NCBI GenBank assembly: GCA_003427395.1
Contig: BFEA01000150.1
Coordinates: forward strand, 438,140 to 469,468
DNA length: 31,329 nucleotides
Direction: 5' to 3'
Source of the DNA: Chara braunii
Lineage: Eukaryota > Streptophyta > Charophyceae > Charales > Characeae
How positions within the stretch are numbered: position 1 is the stretch's first letter; each line of letters opens with the position of its first letter. This document shows positions 17,831 to 28,958 of this stretch, in pieces. Made by a program: the position numbers and the translations under genes. The notes below the pieces were generated by a model. The model was not told the DNA's origin and made no database searches. It saw only the letters and a list, made by a program, of their open reading frames with translations.

Positions 17831-18342
17831 TCAAGGGACTAGGATTATTTTTATGGGTTTCACACTTGGTTGAGACCGTCTTAGTCGACCAACTTACACT
17901 CCGTACTTGAGAGATCAGCGCCCTAGGGAGTGAACGACGTTTGGGTCCACTTGGCGTTTAACCAAACGCTCCCTATACTTGCAGCGAAACAAGCAAACGC
18001 CCTTGGTCGATCTACCTCTACGATTGCATATAAAAACTTTCGTACGTGGGTCAGTAACTCTGTAGGGATACGTTTGTAAGGGTGGTGACAACCCCTTAGG
18101 GAAGGAAAGTTTACGCCTCGAGGGAAGCTATCCTGTCGTAGAGGACCGCGAGATGTACAACTAGCACACCCGACTAGAGTGGCGAAGGGACGACGCTACC
18201 ACGATCGTCTCGGCAGTTCGCGGAGTTGTTAAGTGTCATTCCCGAGTTGTCTTTTGTTTTAGGTTTGTTTTACTCCTACGTGACATGGTCGAAGGGCTCT
18301 CGCCTTTGCGAAGAGGCGGGAGTCAATGCACTCGACATCGCG
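17831..18342 (-). repeat. Structured repeat family A, copy 3
   Basis: The reverse complement matches copy 1 across 500 bp: CTACGACAGGATAG, GGGGTTGTCACCACCC, CGTATCCCTAC, GAGTTACTGACCCACGTACG, GCAATCGTAGAGGTAG, GGTCGACTAAGACGG, and CCTAGTCCCTT at the end. The 5' hairpin is CTC-CGCCT with AGGCG-GAG (one C/A mismatch), and the central one is TAAGGG with CCCTTA. A further perfect stem, GCGTTT/AAACGC, appears at about 17950-17970. No frame is shared with copies 1 and 2. Confidence 0.75.
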
Positions 18343-18519
18343 AACACTAAAGACATTTGTATATGCAAATGTAAAAGGGGTATATAATATGAGACGATCA
18401 TTTCTCACAATCACAATGGGAATTCTCTCAACCATATATATATATATATTTGTCACAACCCCTCGTTTGTTGTCCTCTTCTCTCTCTCTGCCTACGGGTT
18501 ACCGGGCAGTTCTGTTTGT

Positions 18520-18523
<4 letters not shown>

Positions 18524-18616
<93 letters not shown>
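18524..18616. repeat. (TA)n(TG)n compound microsatellite
   Basis: TA dinucleotides at 18524-18559 run directly into TG dinucleotides up to 18616, with two TATG interruptions. A smaller TA tract lies at about 18434-18450. Confidence 0.95.
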
Positions 18617-18617
<1 letters not shown>

Positions 18618-19129
18618 TCAGAGTCTGAACCACAAAACACACCTGCAATCAGATCAAAAATTCAACCAAAGCCCATACACTTCACGGGGTTAACTTCAAC
18701 CATTCTCTGCACTCACACCCCTCGTAGCCATACAAGCCCCAACCTTTGTCCAACCTTCCATAATTTAAAACACTCAGTACCTTTGTTAAATGGTCATTCA
18801 ATAAAGTCCGGATGAAAACCCAACGAAACAATTCAAACCACAGGGCTAAAGCTTTTAGGTTAAGCGACAAGAGTAGATTGAAGTTGAATTGTAAACCGAC
18901 GAATTGGCAACCGACCTATTAAAACTGATAACAGAAAATGATCCTCATGGTATCAAGTTGAATCTAGTCCAAATCCTGAATTGAAACGATCAAGAGGATT
19001 TATAACACATGACAGGTCAATGCCCAAGGCTAACTATCACTTTATTGGGAATAGATCTCGATAGTACATTTTACTCAAGATCCTTCGTCTAACTAAGTCT
19101 AAGTCTTCCTCTAAGCAAGTGTCCAAAGA
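18617..19129. other. Intergenic, no recognised gene
   Basis: No frame above 62 codons and no recognised repeat. TGGTATCA at about 18949 resembles the first bases of an initiator-tRNA primer site but does not continue to match. Confidence 0.4.
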
Positions 19130-20480
19130 AAGGTAGAAATGTGGCAAAATCTCCCCTATTAAGGGTGGATCACAAAAATCGCCACATGTCAAAATATAAT
19201 TTATTTCCTTTAAACAAAGAAAATTTTGGTAGTGCTGCCCGTAGGAAAAATGTCTTTTCGGTATTTATACTAGCTCCAATATGAAAATTGAAATAATTTA
19301 TAACTTTTGGAGAGTCCAATTTTGTCTAACTCCATGAATTAATGAAAATTTTGGCAACATCTCCTTTAGAGAAGTAGACTACTCAGATTTATACTGACTC
19401 ATATATGAACTCAAACATAAGACTTGAGTTTCACCAACACAAAGTGTAACTAACTCCTTATATTTGTAGAAATTTTGGCAGCGCCTCCCGTAGGAGAAGT
19501 AGTCTTGGTTTCCAAAATTTATACAAAACTATATACTGAGTTTCCAAAGTTAAATTTTGTCTAACTCCCTGAATTAGCAAAAATTCAGGCAGTACTTCCC
19601 CTAGAAAAGAAGGTTTTCCAAATTTTTACTAAGTCAGATAGGGTCACCAGCCCGTACGTATGGAGGTCCCCAGGTCGACCTCCGTACGTACGGACGTTCG
19701 GAGTCTCGTACGAGGTCCGAACCCGACGACGTTCGACCCCCGCCAAAAAATATTTCCGGGTCTAAATTTTTTTTCTTCTTCTGAATTTGTTTTTTTGATT
19801 TTTTTATGACATGAGGTACATGCTTATCAATATTGACATTATTTGGCTTAGCCAAATAAAAATTAAAAATCGCCAAAGATGGAGGTGTCAAAACGTGTTT
19901 TTTTTTTTTTTTTTTTTTTCACTTTGGTTCTGGGTCTAAACAGTTTAGTAGTTTTTCAAATTTTTTCAGTGGGGTTTTTATTGTGTGAATTCCACATATG
20001 TAAATTTTCAAGGTATTTAACTACGAAAAAAAAAAAAAAAAAATCGCAAAAGATGACGGTGTCAAAAACGTGCTCGCGCACACACTGAATTTTTTTTTTT
20101 TTTTTTTTTTATTTATTATTATTAGTATTTGTTTTTTGTATTTTATGTTTATTTCAAATTTCGTAAGGAATTTGGATGTAATGCTCAGATAAATCTTGTT
20201 TAATTGTTTTTTTATATAACATATTTTTTTTTCAGATTTTTTTTTTCTTTTTCTTTTCACGTTTAGCCCGAACGACCAAACGCATTCCCAAGGGGTCCCA
20301 TACGTTCGGGCGTTCGGGTTTGGACGTTTGGTCCGTTCCGAATGCCGGTTACCTTGAAGTCATATATATAACTTAGACAAAAATATTAAACTTTGAAAGT
20401 CAGATTTTACTAACTCTTTGGTTTTCTAGAAATTTCAATAGTGTTTCTCGTAGGAGAGGTATCTTTCTAAGTTTTATATA
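19130..20480. repeat. ~125 bp tandem array (interrupted)
   Basis: The landmark GAAATTTTGGCAGCGCCTCC and its variants recur with the GG at 19143, 19228, 19353, 19477, 19588 and (diverged) 20437. Spacings among the central units are 125, 124 and 111 bp. Each unit continues with TAGGAGAAGTAGTCTT and TTTATACTAA-like parts. The last interval of 849 bp becomes 123 bp when the hAT-like insertion (718 bp plus 8-bp duplication) is removed, so the array is older than the insertion. Similar (A)AATTTYGGCAGCATYTCC repeats occur in other plant genomes as far as I remember; I cannot verify that here. Confidence 0.75.
19631..20364. mobile_element. hAT-like MITE inserted in tandem array
   Basis: The element is 19639-20356 (718 bp). 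It is flanked by AAGTCAGA (19631-19638) and AAGTCATA (20357-20364), an 8-bp duplication with one mismatch. The ends are TAGGGTCACCAGC and, on the opposite strand, CAAGGTAACCGGC: inverted, 9 of 13 identical. The left subterminal part forms a 16-bp hairpin (about 19651-19692) with CCGTACGTA and TACGTACGG arms. The right subterminal part has ACCAAACG/CGTTTGGT. It holds poly-T and poly-A runs (19897-19919, 20026-20043, 20089-20110) and no transposase. Removing it restores the array's period, strong evidence for the borders. Confidence 0.8.
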
Positions 20481-20778
20481 AAGCCAAGTATAACAAGTGA
20501 TCCCTGAAAATGTGAGAATTCACGTAAGTAAAAAAAGTTAACTAAAAAAATGCAGAAATTGAACTAACTCCTATAGCTCTAACACGTGGCAGCAACTAAA
20601 GCAACTACATGTCAAGCTCAAACTCAGACTAAGAAGAGATCTCACTCGACCATATGCAAGGTCAAACCACAATGGTAAGTACGCTCACCAGCCCCAAGGT
20701 TAAACCTTGTAAAACAACTTGAATAGTTCATATTTTTTCAATGATTTGTCCCTTATACCTAGCTTACATAGGACGTAA
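20481..20778. other. Spacer with short palindromes
   Basis: GACC/GGTC (20648-20663) and CAAGGTT-A-AACCTTG (20695-20709) are short-loop relatives of the hairpins that follow. Otherwise unremarkable. Confidence 0.45.
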
Positions 20779-21491
20779 AGCTAGACCATCCAAACTTTGG
20801 AAACATGTCTAGCTCAGGCGTTGGATATACAAAAACAAAGGGCACCATAACTTTTATCTTCTTTGACCATGTAACTAGGTTGTCCAACCTAGTCACCCTG
20901 AACTGTTTAAAATATCCAAGTTATATATGACTATCTCTACTTAATCTTTTAAGGCAGCATATGACTAAACCGTTCAACTTAGAAACAAGGTTCAACTTGC
21001 CCCTTCTTACCACAAGTTTATTTTTAATTGATACTCTTTTCAATTTTGTGATAAGTTATAGTCAGACCGTCCAAACTTATGGAAACATGTCTGACTAGTT
21101 TGTTCATAAGTATAATACTATAAGCGTGTAGTGAAAATTTTACGCTTTCTGGTTCCAGCATGTGCGTGATTCCAGACCAGACCATCCAAACTTATGGAAA
21201 CATGTCTCGTTCTTCGCCTGATCCTCCCCCAGAATGAACAAGAAGAAGTTAGAGTCAACAAGTGTTCAACTTCTTCTTTCAGAAGCTAATAAACATCAGA
21301 AACCCCAAATAAAACAAGGCAACCAAGTCATCGGAACTTATGAAAACCTGCTTGGTCCCTGGAAAACAAACACATGCAACCCTCATAAGTCAGAGCAACC
21401 AGACCATCCAAACTTATGAAAACATGTTTGGTCCTCAAGACAATTAAAATAAAACATAGCACTGGGTCGTCCAACTTAGTACAATGCTCAG
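20779..21491 (+). repeat. Array of hairpins with a shared loop and varying stems
   Basis: A ~36 nt module recurs. Loop: CRTCCAAACTTATGGAAACA. Stems by position: AGCTAGAC/GTCTAGCT (20779-20814, 8 bp); ACTAGGTT/AACCTAGT with only a 4-nt loop (20874-20893); AACC/GGTT (20968-20992); TAGTCAGAC/GTCTGACTA (21059-21097, 9 bp); AGAC/GTCT (21179-21207); ACCAAG/CTTGGT (21322-21356); ACCAGAC/GTTTGGT (21398-21432, one G/T pair); CTGGG/CTCAG (21462-21491, one G/T pair). Outer stem bases differ between modules on both arms together. Spacing is about 75-145 bp. No protein frame covers it. Function unknown. Confidence 0.7.
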
Positions 21492-24400
21492 CCTTTGGTT
21501 GACTCGGTCAAACGCAAATAGTATTACCTTTCTCCCTCCTTTCCCCCAGATGCAAACTCTTTTCACAATCTGACTTCAAGCAAAACAACAAAAGCAAAAT
21601 AGAGATTACTCACACATTCCCTTACTCAAGTCTGATTTGTATCCTGCAGGTCAAATTCAAAGTCAAATAGAGATGCATGCAATACACTCCATCAAACTGT
21701 AGCAAGAAGTACAGATAAGGGTGTTAACTGGGTTTATAGAAGGAGATGAAGGTTTACCTTGAACTCCTCCTAAGTTTCCACAAAGCTCCCGCAATCGGTG
21801 GGCAGACTGCCCACAAAGTCTTGATGCGGCCCTCCGGGTTGCAATCTCGCTTGGCGCCTTCCTCTCGTAACCACGGACTAGACTTAGAGTAAGAAGGGCA
21901 GAAGGAGGGGTTTCAAACTCTCGAGATACAAGAGGGGGACAAACTCAACTCTCAGGAGTCAGCCTTGAAACCTTCATGTGCCTGAGGGTCCCGCAATGGT
22001 GGCCAGAATGCACAGCAGCTTAGTCAATCGACGCCAGACTACCAACAGTTGACTTTCCAACGTCTCTTCAAATTGCAGCAAAGATCTGCCTTCAAAGGAC
22101 TTAGCCACCTCGCCGAACCCCGTGGTCCGAAATGCCCTGGCTACAGCTCCAAACACGATCTGTGGATAAAAAACAAAACCTTCTCTCTCCTCCCTTTTGA
22201 TCGACAAGGAAGCAGTGTAGCAGATCATAGGCAAGTGTCTATACCACAGTCCCCTTGTAGTCTTTCATTCTCCCCCTACTTTGTCCACCGGAATGAGAAG
22301 CCCTTTGGCTAACAGGTAAGCCTCCAAGTCTTGTTGCCGTCCCCTTGCTACCCTAGTTTGCAAGTAAAAGGCACACCGACCAGTAGGAGATTCTGCAGTC
22401 CCGCTGGTCTCCCTAGTGCACAGGCCGTCGGATGAACAGTACACTAGTCAATAAGAAGGACTCCTCTCTCTTTGCCTGCCTGTCGCTCCTTCCTTCGGCA
22501 GCGCACAACGAACTGGCCAATGGGTAAGCTCCCAACCTCCGTGGCTTGCTGCTCCAGCTCAGTGGAATGAGCACATATCAACATACAGGCAAAATTTCTC
22601 CCTCGCTACTCGCTGGTCGCCCCCACAAACTTTGAGAGGCTCACTGTGGCCTCTTCAACACGACACATCTAGACCAGGCTTTGAACAAGAGAGTTCAATA
22701 ACAAACGCAATGGTGAATCTCTCGGAAGGGAACACCCTGATGAGGGAGGAGTACTATGGCCGATCAATAGCACCCAAGTGAGTAGGAACCGCCTTGACGA
22801 ACAACGATACTGCAACGAAAGAGGAAAGAGCCTTCACAAGTGTGAAGGGAAGATCGCAGCAATGATGAGAAAATCGAGTCGGGCTCGACCTCACATCAAT
22901 ATGCAAGCTGAAGAATGAACCTGATATTAGTATCCAGCCAGATGCATGCTGAGTAAAATTCGCCCTCTCAAATATACGAAAACGGAGATGAATCTTCCAC
23001 TACACCATAGGAAGATATATCACCTGTCGTCTATAACCCCTGCTTACACAAGAACGGTCGTGGTGGAGGTTCCAAGAGAGAAAGGTATGACGGTTGCACG
23101 ACCACCGACAGTGGATGTCACAATCCAGAGAGACAACGTCAGGATTCTCCCTGTGCACCCAAAATATGTAAGCCAAAAATGCATCGTCAAAGCTTTCCCC
23201 GCTAACTCTCATCTACATCCGGTGTAACCACTAATATTCCCCCGAGCAACTCATAACCTATAAACTGTCGAAACCACCTTCTAACTCTTGATTCTGACTT
23301 TACCATCGGATTCCCAGTCCACAAAAAACCTCATTTATTACTCTTTTTCCTTCAAATCCAATCCAACCGAGCGAGATATGCCCGCTTTCTCCCTTACTTT
23401 CCCGTAGCTAGGCGCACCACTCTTCCTTCCAGCTCCTCCTACACTAACTCCCACGCTAATCTCGCAATAGATTTGTACTCTCCCCGGCCTAAGACCCCCG
23501 ACTCGTGTCTTTCCTCACTTACTCTCATAAGAAACCTATCGAGTCTTACGATATTCGTCCCCTCATCCTCCTTCTCTCTCATCATCACTGCACGGTTCCT
23601 TTTTGCTCTATCGAGTAACCCACTTCTCTTCTCGTCACTTTGGCTCCCTCATCGTATTCGCCCAACCTCAAAATGTTGAAACAACTGCTTCCTCCACACG
23701 ATTGTGTTAGGAGTCAGGTGAGGCACGTATCTTCCAACCTCATATATCGACCATCGCCCTTGTCTCCTTCATTCTCGTTCCATCAGCACTCCGCCTGGTC
23801 TCTCTTAACTCTCACGTTGGCGCACTAAGACTGCTCAACAGCCTAAACTACCTCGAGGCGCTTCGAAAAGTATCCGCAGGAAATTGATTCGATTAGTCTT
23901 TCGTCCCTATACCAGTCCTTTGACCAGTCGCCTAGCACTGTCGCGCCTTTCGTCACAGCATTCCGGTCCGACTCTACCTGGGCATACTGCCCCCGAATCT
24001 TGCGAATGATTTTTGAGGCAGCAGGTCCGTACCAATCTGCACGTTAATCTGGACAGTGGACACCACAAAGGGCGTTGATTCAGACAGCAGGGTGGTAGCC
24101 TCAGAAGCCGATATTCGCTAAGAAGTCTATAAAAATTCCCCTGCCGGCTACGTCTGCCTCGACTGTGAGCGTCACTACCGCTGTATGACTCTAACTCTTC
24201 GAAGGAAAGGAGGCCACACCCTATTGTAAGGCCCCGAGCGTGGGCCTACGTAAAACGAACCCAACGCAAATCTTGATGGTAGGAGCAAGTATTCAAGTGG
24301 GAGCTTCGAAGACCGTGGCGGGGACGGGTTCCACATACACAGCCACTGCAGCCTGCACCATTGCGGGCCTCCGCCAGGTGTCCCCTGTGCCTAGGCGCAA

Positions 24401-25080
24401 ATCCCGTATATCGGGCCCCAACCACATGCTTACAGTCAAGTTCCTCACCGCATTGAGCAGTTAAGGGCTGGTACGCCCACAGGAGGTCCCCACCACTCAG
24501 TTTCTCCCGCTTCGTGGACTCGATCACCCACCTGTCCTTCTGCACGTTGACATCCTTGGTCAGTGCTTTCAAGACGAGCAAGATAGGGGAGTTTCACCAA
24601 CACCCCGAACCTACAACGTCCCAGGCGAATAGAACCCCACGGCGAGGGAAAGGGAAAAACAGGGTTTACTAATACCGCCTTGGTCCCGCTGCGCTACCTC
24701 ATGGATCGCAAAACCACTGGGATAGCCTCGTCGGGCCCTCAACCCGTCGGTTTCCTTCGTGTCACTCGGATGCTCTTGCACCGTCATCCACTGGTCTCGA
24801 TCCCTAAATCTCCCTATTGAAAGTCCGACACAGTAACCAATAGCGCTAGGCCCGAGGCTGAGCCTAGTACTACCGAACACCTACATAAGTCGGTACTTCG
24901 CCGCGTGGACCTACGCCATATTGTCGTCGATGTCATCCCACATGTACGCACACGTCACGATCAAGCTCATTAACGAGGAGAAAAACGTTTTCTAATGTTA
25001 AATTAATCAGAAATAAAAATTTCTCTGGCAACCACGCCGACTTCACAATCATCGACAAGAAGAGGGATCACGCGCGCCGT
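21492..25080. other. 3.6 kb without recognised gene
   Basis: Frames reach 111 codons (24581-24246 minus; 24880-24611 minus; 22946-23227 plus) but none shows a domain I recognise, and plus and minus frames overlap. 23400-23830 is C/T-rich. I looked for RT, protease, zinc knuckle and transposase motifs and saw none. This may be the 5' part of a retroelement or decayed intergenic DNA. Confidence 0.4.
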
Positions 25081-25210
25081 AAGTCTATGCGCCCACACTC
25101 TCTACTCTAGTCAACCATTCAGTCAGTGCAAATAACAGACACAGCCCTAAGTCGCGCGGTGTACTCAGACTGTAAACTAAACTGGTGTCCAACTATTTAC
25201 AAAAACCAGG

Positions 25211-25236
25211 GCGGATACCCTTGTAAGGGTATTCGC
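25211..25236. other. Family B palindrome, copy d
   Basis: GCGGATACCCTT pairs with AAGGGTATTCGC (one G/T pair), 12 bp. AAAAACCAGG precedes and CGCCGACAGCG follows, as at the family B ends (AAAAACCTGAG...CCGACA at 8416-8457; the minus strand of 11536-11580). It lies about 590 bp upstream of the Gypsy gag, before the G-rich block. Confidence 0.8.
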
Positions 25237-25254
25237 GCCGACAGCGTGTTGAGT

Positions 25255-25799
25255 GCCTGGTGGCGGAGCGCGCTGTGCGGCACAAGCGTCAGGTTGCGGT
25301 GTTGGGGTCGGGTTGCAGGGTCGGGGTCCCTCGGTGGGTTGTGGGGCCGCGGGGACGGGGTCGGGTCGTGGGGTCGAGATAGCGGGGCCGGGGGTATTGG
25401 GTTCGGGGACAGGTGTGGGGCTGCGGGGGCGGGCACCGGTGGCGGATTTCGGCGGGGATCTGTCGGCGCGGGTTAGGACGGGGGCAACGGGGTTGTGGGG
25501 TGTGAGGGTCAGGCGGCGAGGTCGCTGGCGGTGCCGGCGGTCGGCGGGGCTGAGTTGGGGAGGGTCAGGCTGCGGGGTCGTGGGGTTGTGGGCGGGGTCC
25601 TTCCTCAGGGTGCGGAGTTTCGGTGGCAAGGTTGCGGTGCCGGGGTGGCGATGCAGGCGGGGTCGTGGTGCCGGGGTGGAGGTGCGGAGGCGGTTGTGCG
25701 GAGCCGGTTGTGCAGGGCCGGTGGCAGGGTTGCGGGAGCATGGGGTGGGGTACCCAGGGTTGGGCGGCGGCGAGACTCATTCCGCGGCGGGGGGGGTAG
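25255..25799 (+). other. G-rich, GC-rich block upstream of gag
   Basis: Over 540 bp plus is dominated by G with many GGG/GGGG runs such as GGGGTCGGG and CGGGGCCGGGGG, so all frames stay open on both strands. This explains the long Ala/Gly and Pro/Arg frames here, which are not genes. It sits where a Ty3/Gypsy leader would lie, just before gag. Repeated G-runs could form G-quadruplexes. Neither an LTR end nor a primer-binding site could be identified; TGGTGGCGGAGCGCG at 25259 is a weak candidate. Confidence 0.6.
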
Positions 25800-27046
25800 A
25801 TGGTCCCCGACGCGGGGGTCCATGACCTGTATCATCACATTGGCTACGCCCCCGGGGATCCTCGCCCGACAACGTTGTCGGTGATGACAGTTCCCACTAC
25901 GTTTCAGTTTAGCAGCACATCAAGCGGTACATCAACAACGACATCACATACTGTTTCTTTTTCGCCTTTAGGTCCGACAGCTGAGCCTACACAACAGTCG
26001 GTCCCACCAGTGGGACAACAACAGCCTTGGTACCCCAAGACTCCTCTGAAACCACCCTCAACCTTCTAAGGTGATAAGAAGGATTAGGCTCTCGATATTT
26101 GGTTGAGAACGTTGTCAATGTGGGTAAGGGCAAAGAGAACGTCGTTAGAGGAAGAGGTGATTATTGTCGCCTCGTACCTTGAGGGTTCGACAACACAATG
26201 GTCAGATGGATTAGTAGCCTCGAAAGGGTTCGGAAGGCGTATGAACGATTGGGCTAAGACCCATACTTTATAGAGATTTATGGAATTGGTAGAAACGCGA
26301 TGGCACAACCCTGAGCAAGACCTGCAGGCCACTAACACGTTGACCCGGCTTTATACTAAGAAGTATAAGTTCGTGCTTGAACTTACCTATGTCGTGGAGC
26401 GTCTCATTGTCTTCTCTGACGTGCGCTATGATCCACAGAACTGGATGACCATGTTCTGGAGGTGTCTTCCCATAGACATCAAGAACTTGTTCGTCAGCGA
26501 GGCTAGGATCGAATATCATGCTCAGCACTCCTTCATGAAGAAGGCCCTAGACTTTGAGGTTAGGCTAGGAGGAGCCCAACAACCCTCCACAAACGAAAGA
26601 AGAAAAAAAAATAGTCCACAGGAGTGGACGAAGAAAGGTAATTGACTGATGATGGTTTATTCCGAAAGGAATCAAACTGAGATCGATGATTATTCGGACT
26701 TAGAGGACAATACAAATTTTGAAAATGATGATAGTGTTGAGTGTAGCAACCTCGTTTCACTAGTAAAAGTTAAGGTAGGCGGCCGCCTCAAGGACGGTCA
26801 ACAAAAGAGTCAGGAGCAGACCCAAAACTCAAACAAGATACCAGCTTGGCTGAGGGCGGGTCTGAATTAGGATGTGTAGCGAGAACATTATTCGCGAGGA
26901 GCTTGCATCAACTGCGGCTAGTACAACCATCAACAACTCAAATGCAAGAACGGAAAGGTATCACGGAAGATACGCCCCAAAGGTGGTTTTGAGATTTCTT
27001 TTTTCCATAGTGGGGCTTCTACGAACTCCAATTCGGGAAACACAAC
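25800..27046 (+). pseudogene. gag: Ty3/Gypsy gag (broken)
   Basis: One frame carries a Ser/Thr/Pro-rich start, a capsid-like segment (WL-T...EEEVIIVASYLEG, then W-D, about 26088-26270), a helical stretch up to 26640, and a zinc knuckle C-x2-C-x4-H-x4-C at 26904-26945, typical of nucleocapsid. Gag forms the particle that packages element RNA. In-frame stops occur at 26067, 26085, 26271, 26643, 26868, 26874 and 26919; the last lies inside the zinc knuckle. A frameshift lies between about 26950 and 27046, where the frame moves to that of the protease. The start at 25800 (the first ATG of the frame after the G-rich block) is a guess. Confidence 0.85.
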
Positions 27047-28141
27047 GAGGTAGAAGTTGTAGTTGCTTCTACTCCTGATGAAGTGGGCGATGTACCCTCC
27101 CCACTTCAAGAGTTGGCCGAAGCTATTGACTTTTTAGTCACCTCGCTGATGCTTCCTGACGTAACGATACTTTGTTCGTTGGGTGTGTCTGAGGCCTTGG
27201 AGGACTTGCAAAATGAGTGGTCGGCAAAAGACCCTCGTGAGTGTTGGGTGGCGCTAAGTAGAGGTCCTAAAAGGGGGCGCTTCGTTGTGGAAATTGGTGC
27301 AGGTGACCGCAAGTGTGGTGCCTTCGTAGACATTGGCTCCACGTGAAACTTCATAAGCTACGGCCGCTATGAGAGACTCCGCCTAGGGGACCTAGTGCAA
27401 CGCTTGGGTAGATCTGTAGCATCTACTCTTAGCTTAGCCAACAAAGAGCGCATGGTGGTTGATGATTACATCAAGGATGTAATCAGCACCTTCTAGATGG
27501 TTAACCGACCCCCCATTTTTCACCTCAATTTATAAGAAAACGATAAGGCCATTTCAAGCAAACTTTATACCAATGTATAGAGTGCGTTTCTTACTAACAT
27601 ATTATTAAAAAAAAAAAAAAAAAAAAAGAAGAACATATAAAACAGCAAGCCAAAAGTGCATTTTCAAATAATTTTGCCAAAAAAACATTCATCAAATTTT
27701 CAGGATTTTCACCACTCTTAACAACAAAAATTCTAATACTCCAAATGACACCAAATTTGACACACAGCAAGCTTGTCCAAAAACAAAAATAGACAAAGAA
27801 CAAAAATTCTAAAAAATATAAAATTTGACCCCGAAACCCTAATTTCATAATCATTCATGGTTACCCAGGGCCGAAAAGTGGGGGTCCCCGTTAACCAATA
27901 GTGCTATTATGGAGGTGGTGAACTTTATCATAAGATTTTGTTCCTACTTAGTGACGACTTGTCATTTGACATGTTGTTAGGAATGTACTACCTCGAGGTT
28001 GCAAAGCTCCGGCTTGACTGGGATCAAAAGGTGCTTAAGCATGTATTACCGGAAGGAAGGACAAACAGACTCGCAAAGTATATGACTAGCAGTTTGATAG
28101 ACACTTACGGGTGTATGTATGTATCAACATTTTATAATTAC
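27047..28141 (+). pseudogene. Ty3/Gypsy aspartic protease (interrupted)
   Basis: Retropepsin that would process Gag-Pol. The active site is readable as FVDIGST at 27326-27343, catalytic Asp at 27329; the usual DSGAT has become DIGST. A stop at 27344 follows, before the conserved NFIS. The frame then continues to ISTF (27493), is broken by the TA-flanked insertion 27496-27898, and resumes with GGGELYHKILFLL, LSFDMLLGMYYLE and LDWDQK, the typical C-terminal protease part, until the stop at 28142. Joined across the insertion site, the frame would still meet a TAG, so the copy was already damaged or gained that stop separately. Confidence 0.85.
27494..27900. mobile_element. 403 bp MITE nested in Gypsy protease
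   Basis: The element is 27496-27898, flanked by TA on both sides (27494-27495, 27899-27900). Its ends are inverted: left TGGTTAACCGACCCCCCA (from 27498), right, reverse-complemented, TGGTTAACGGGGACCCCCA. The protease frame before and after is consistent with removal of the element plus one TA. It is AT-rich, has a 21-nt A-run (27607-27627) and no gene. TA duplication fits Tc1/mariner-type transposition, but 3-bp or other duplications cannot be excluded. Confidence 0.7.
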
Positions 28142-28958
28142 TAAAAATAGAACCAGGAGGAGAGTATGTACTTTGTTTTTATCTCTTAGAAAGGGGAGGT
28201 CGTTAAAACACCCCCAGAGATAGAAAATGTCATCGCAAGATACCCTAATTTGTTTGAGGAGCCTTCAAGAGTTGTAGAAAGGGAGGTTGTCCATGCCATA
28301 AAGATAGTTCAAGGGAGCAAGATACCCAAATGAAGAATCTATAGGATGACACCGACCGAGTTAGACGAACTTTGACGACAACTGAAAGAGCTCACAGAGA
28401 AGGGTTGGATACCACCTAGCACCTCCCCCTTCGACTCACCATTCCTATTTGTCCCGAAGAAGGGGGGGAACACTGAGGATGTGCATTGATAATAGAGGTT
28501 TCAATGTCATCACTGTTAAGAACGCAGAGCCTCTACTGCGCATCGACAACCGTTTGGATAGGGTGCCGAGATGTAAGTAATTTACTAAGATAAACTTAAA
28601 ATTCAGCTACCATCAGATTGCCATTAGACTAAAGGACCAACACAAAACCACATTTCAGACCAGGTACGGCCCGTACGAGTTTGTGGTGATGCTCTTTGGC
28701 CTTTGCAATGCACCGGGTAGATTCTAGCACGCCATGAATATGATTTTTCATGACTACTTAGATAAATTCATCGTCGTGTACCTCGACGACACATTTATTT
28801 TTAGTAGAACAGTCGAGGAACATACTCGGCATGCTGAAACCATATTTTCACTCTTATTACAACACAAGTTTAAGATTAACTTAGAGAAATATGAGTTTGG
28901 TCGCAGTAAAGTCTTGTACTTGGATCATGAGATATCCGCGAATGGGATAAGGTCGTAA
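28142..28958 (+). pseudogene. Ty3/Gypsy reverse transcriptase (broken)
   Basis: Follows protease in frame, with stops at 28142, 28148, 28187, 28331 and 28373. Recognisable: VPKKGG, LRMCIDNRGFN, FSYHQIAI, TFQTRYGPYEFVVM, FGLCNAP, and the catalytic YLDD at 28779-28790, whose metal-binding Asp pair is intact. An extra G in the run 28462-28468 shifts the frame; the remainder is in the new frame, with stops at 28578, 28725 and 28956. RT copies the element RNA into DNA. The order protease-RT-RNase H-integrase, and motifs such as RSFLGM-YYRNFV just beyond, place it in Ty3/Gypsy rather than Ty1/Copia. Confidence 0.9.

Noticed and set aside
18949-18960. Retrotransposon primer-binding site TGGTATCA
   Set aside because: Only eight bases match the initiator-tRNA site and no LTR end precedes it.
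20779-21491. CRISPR array
   Set aside because: The constant part lies in the loop, spacing is irregular (75-145 bp), and the varying parts are paired with each other rather than independent spacers; no cas genes and a eukaryotic context.
25177-25884. Long Ala/Gly- and Pro/Arg-rich frames on both strands
   Set aside because: Produced by the G-rich composition; frames overlap on both strands and carry no domain.
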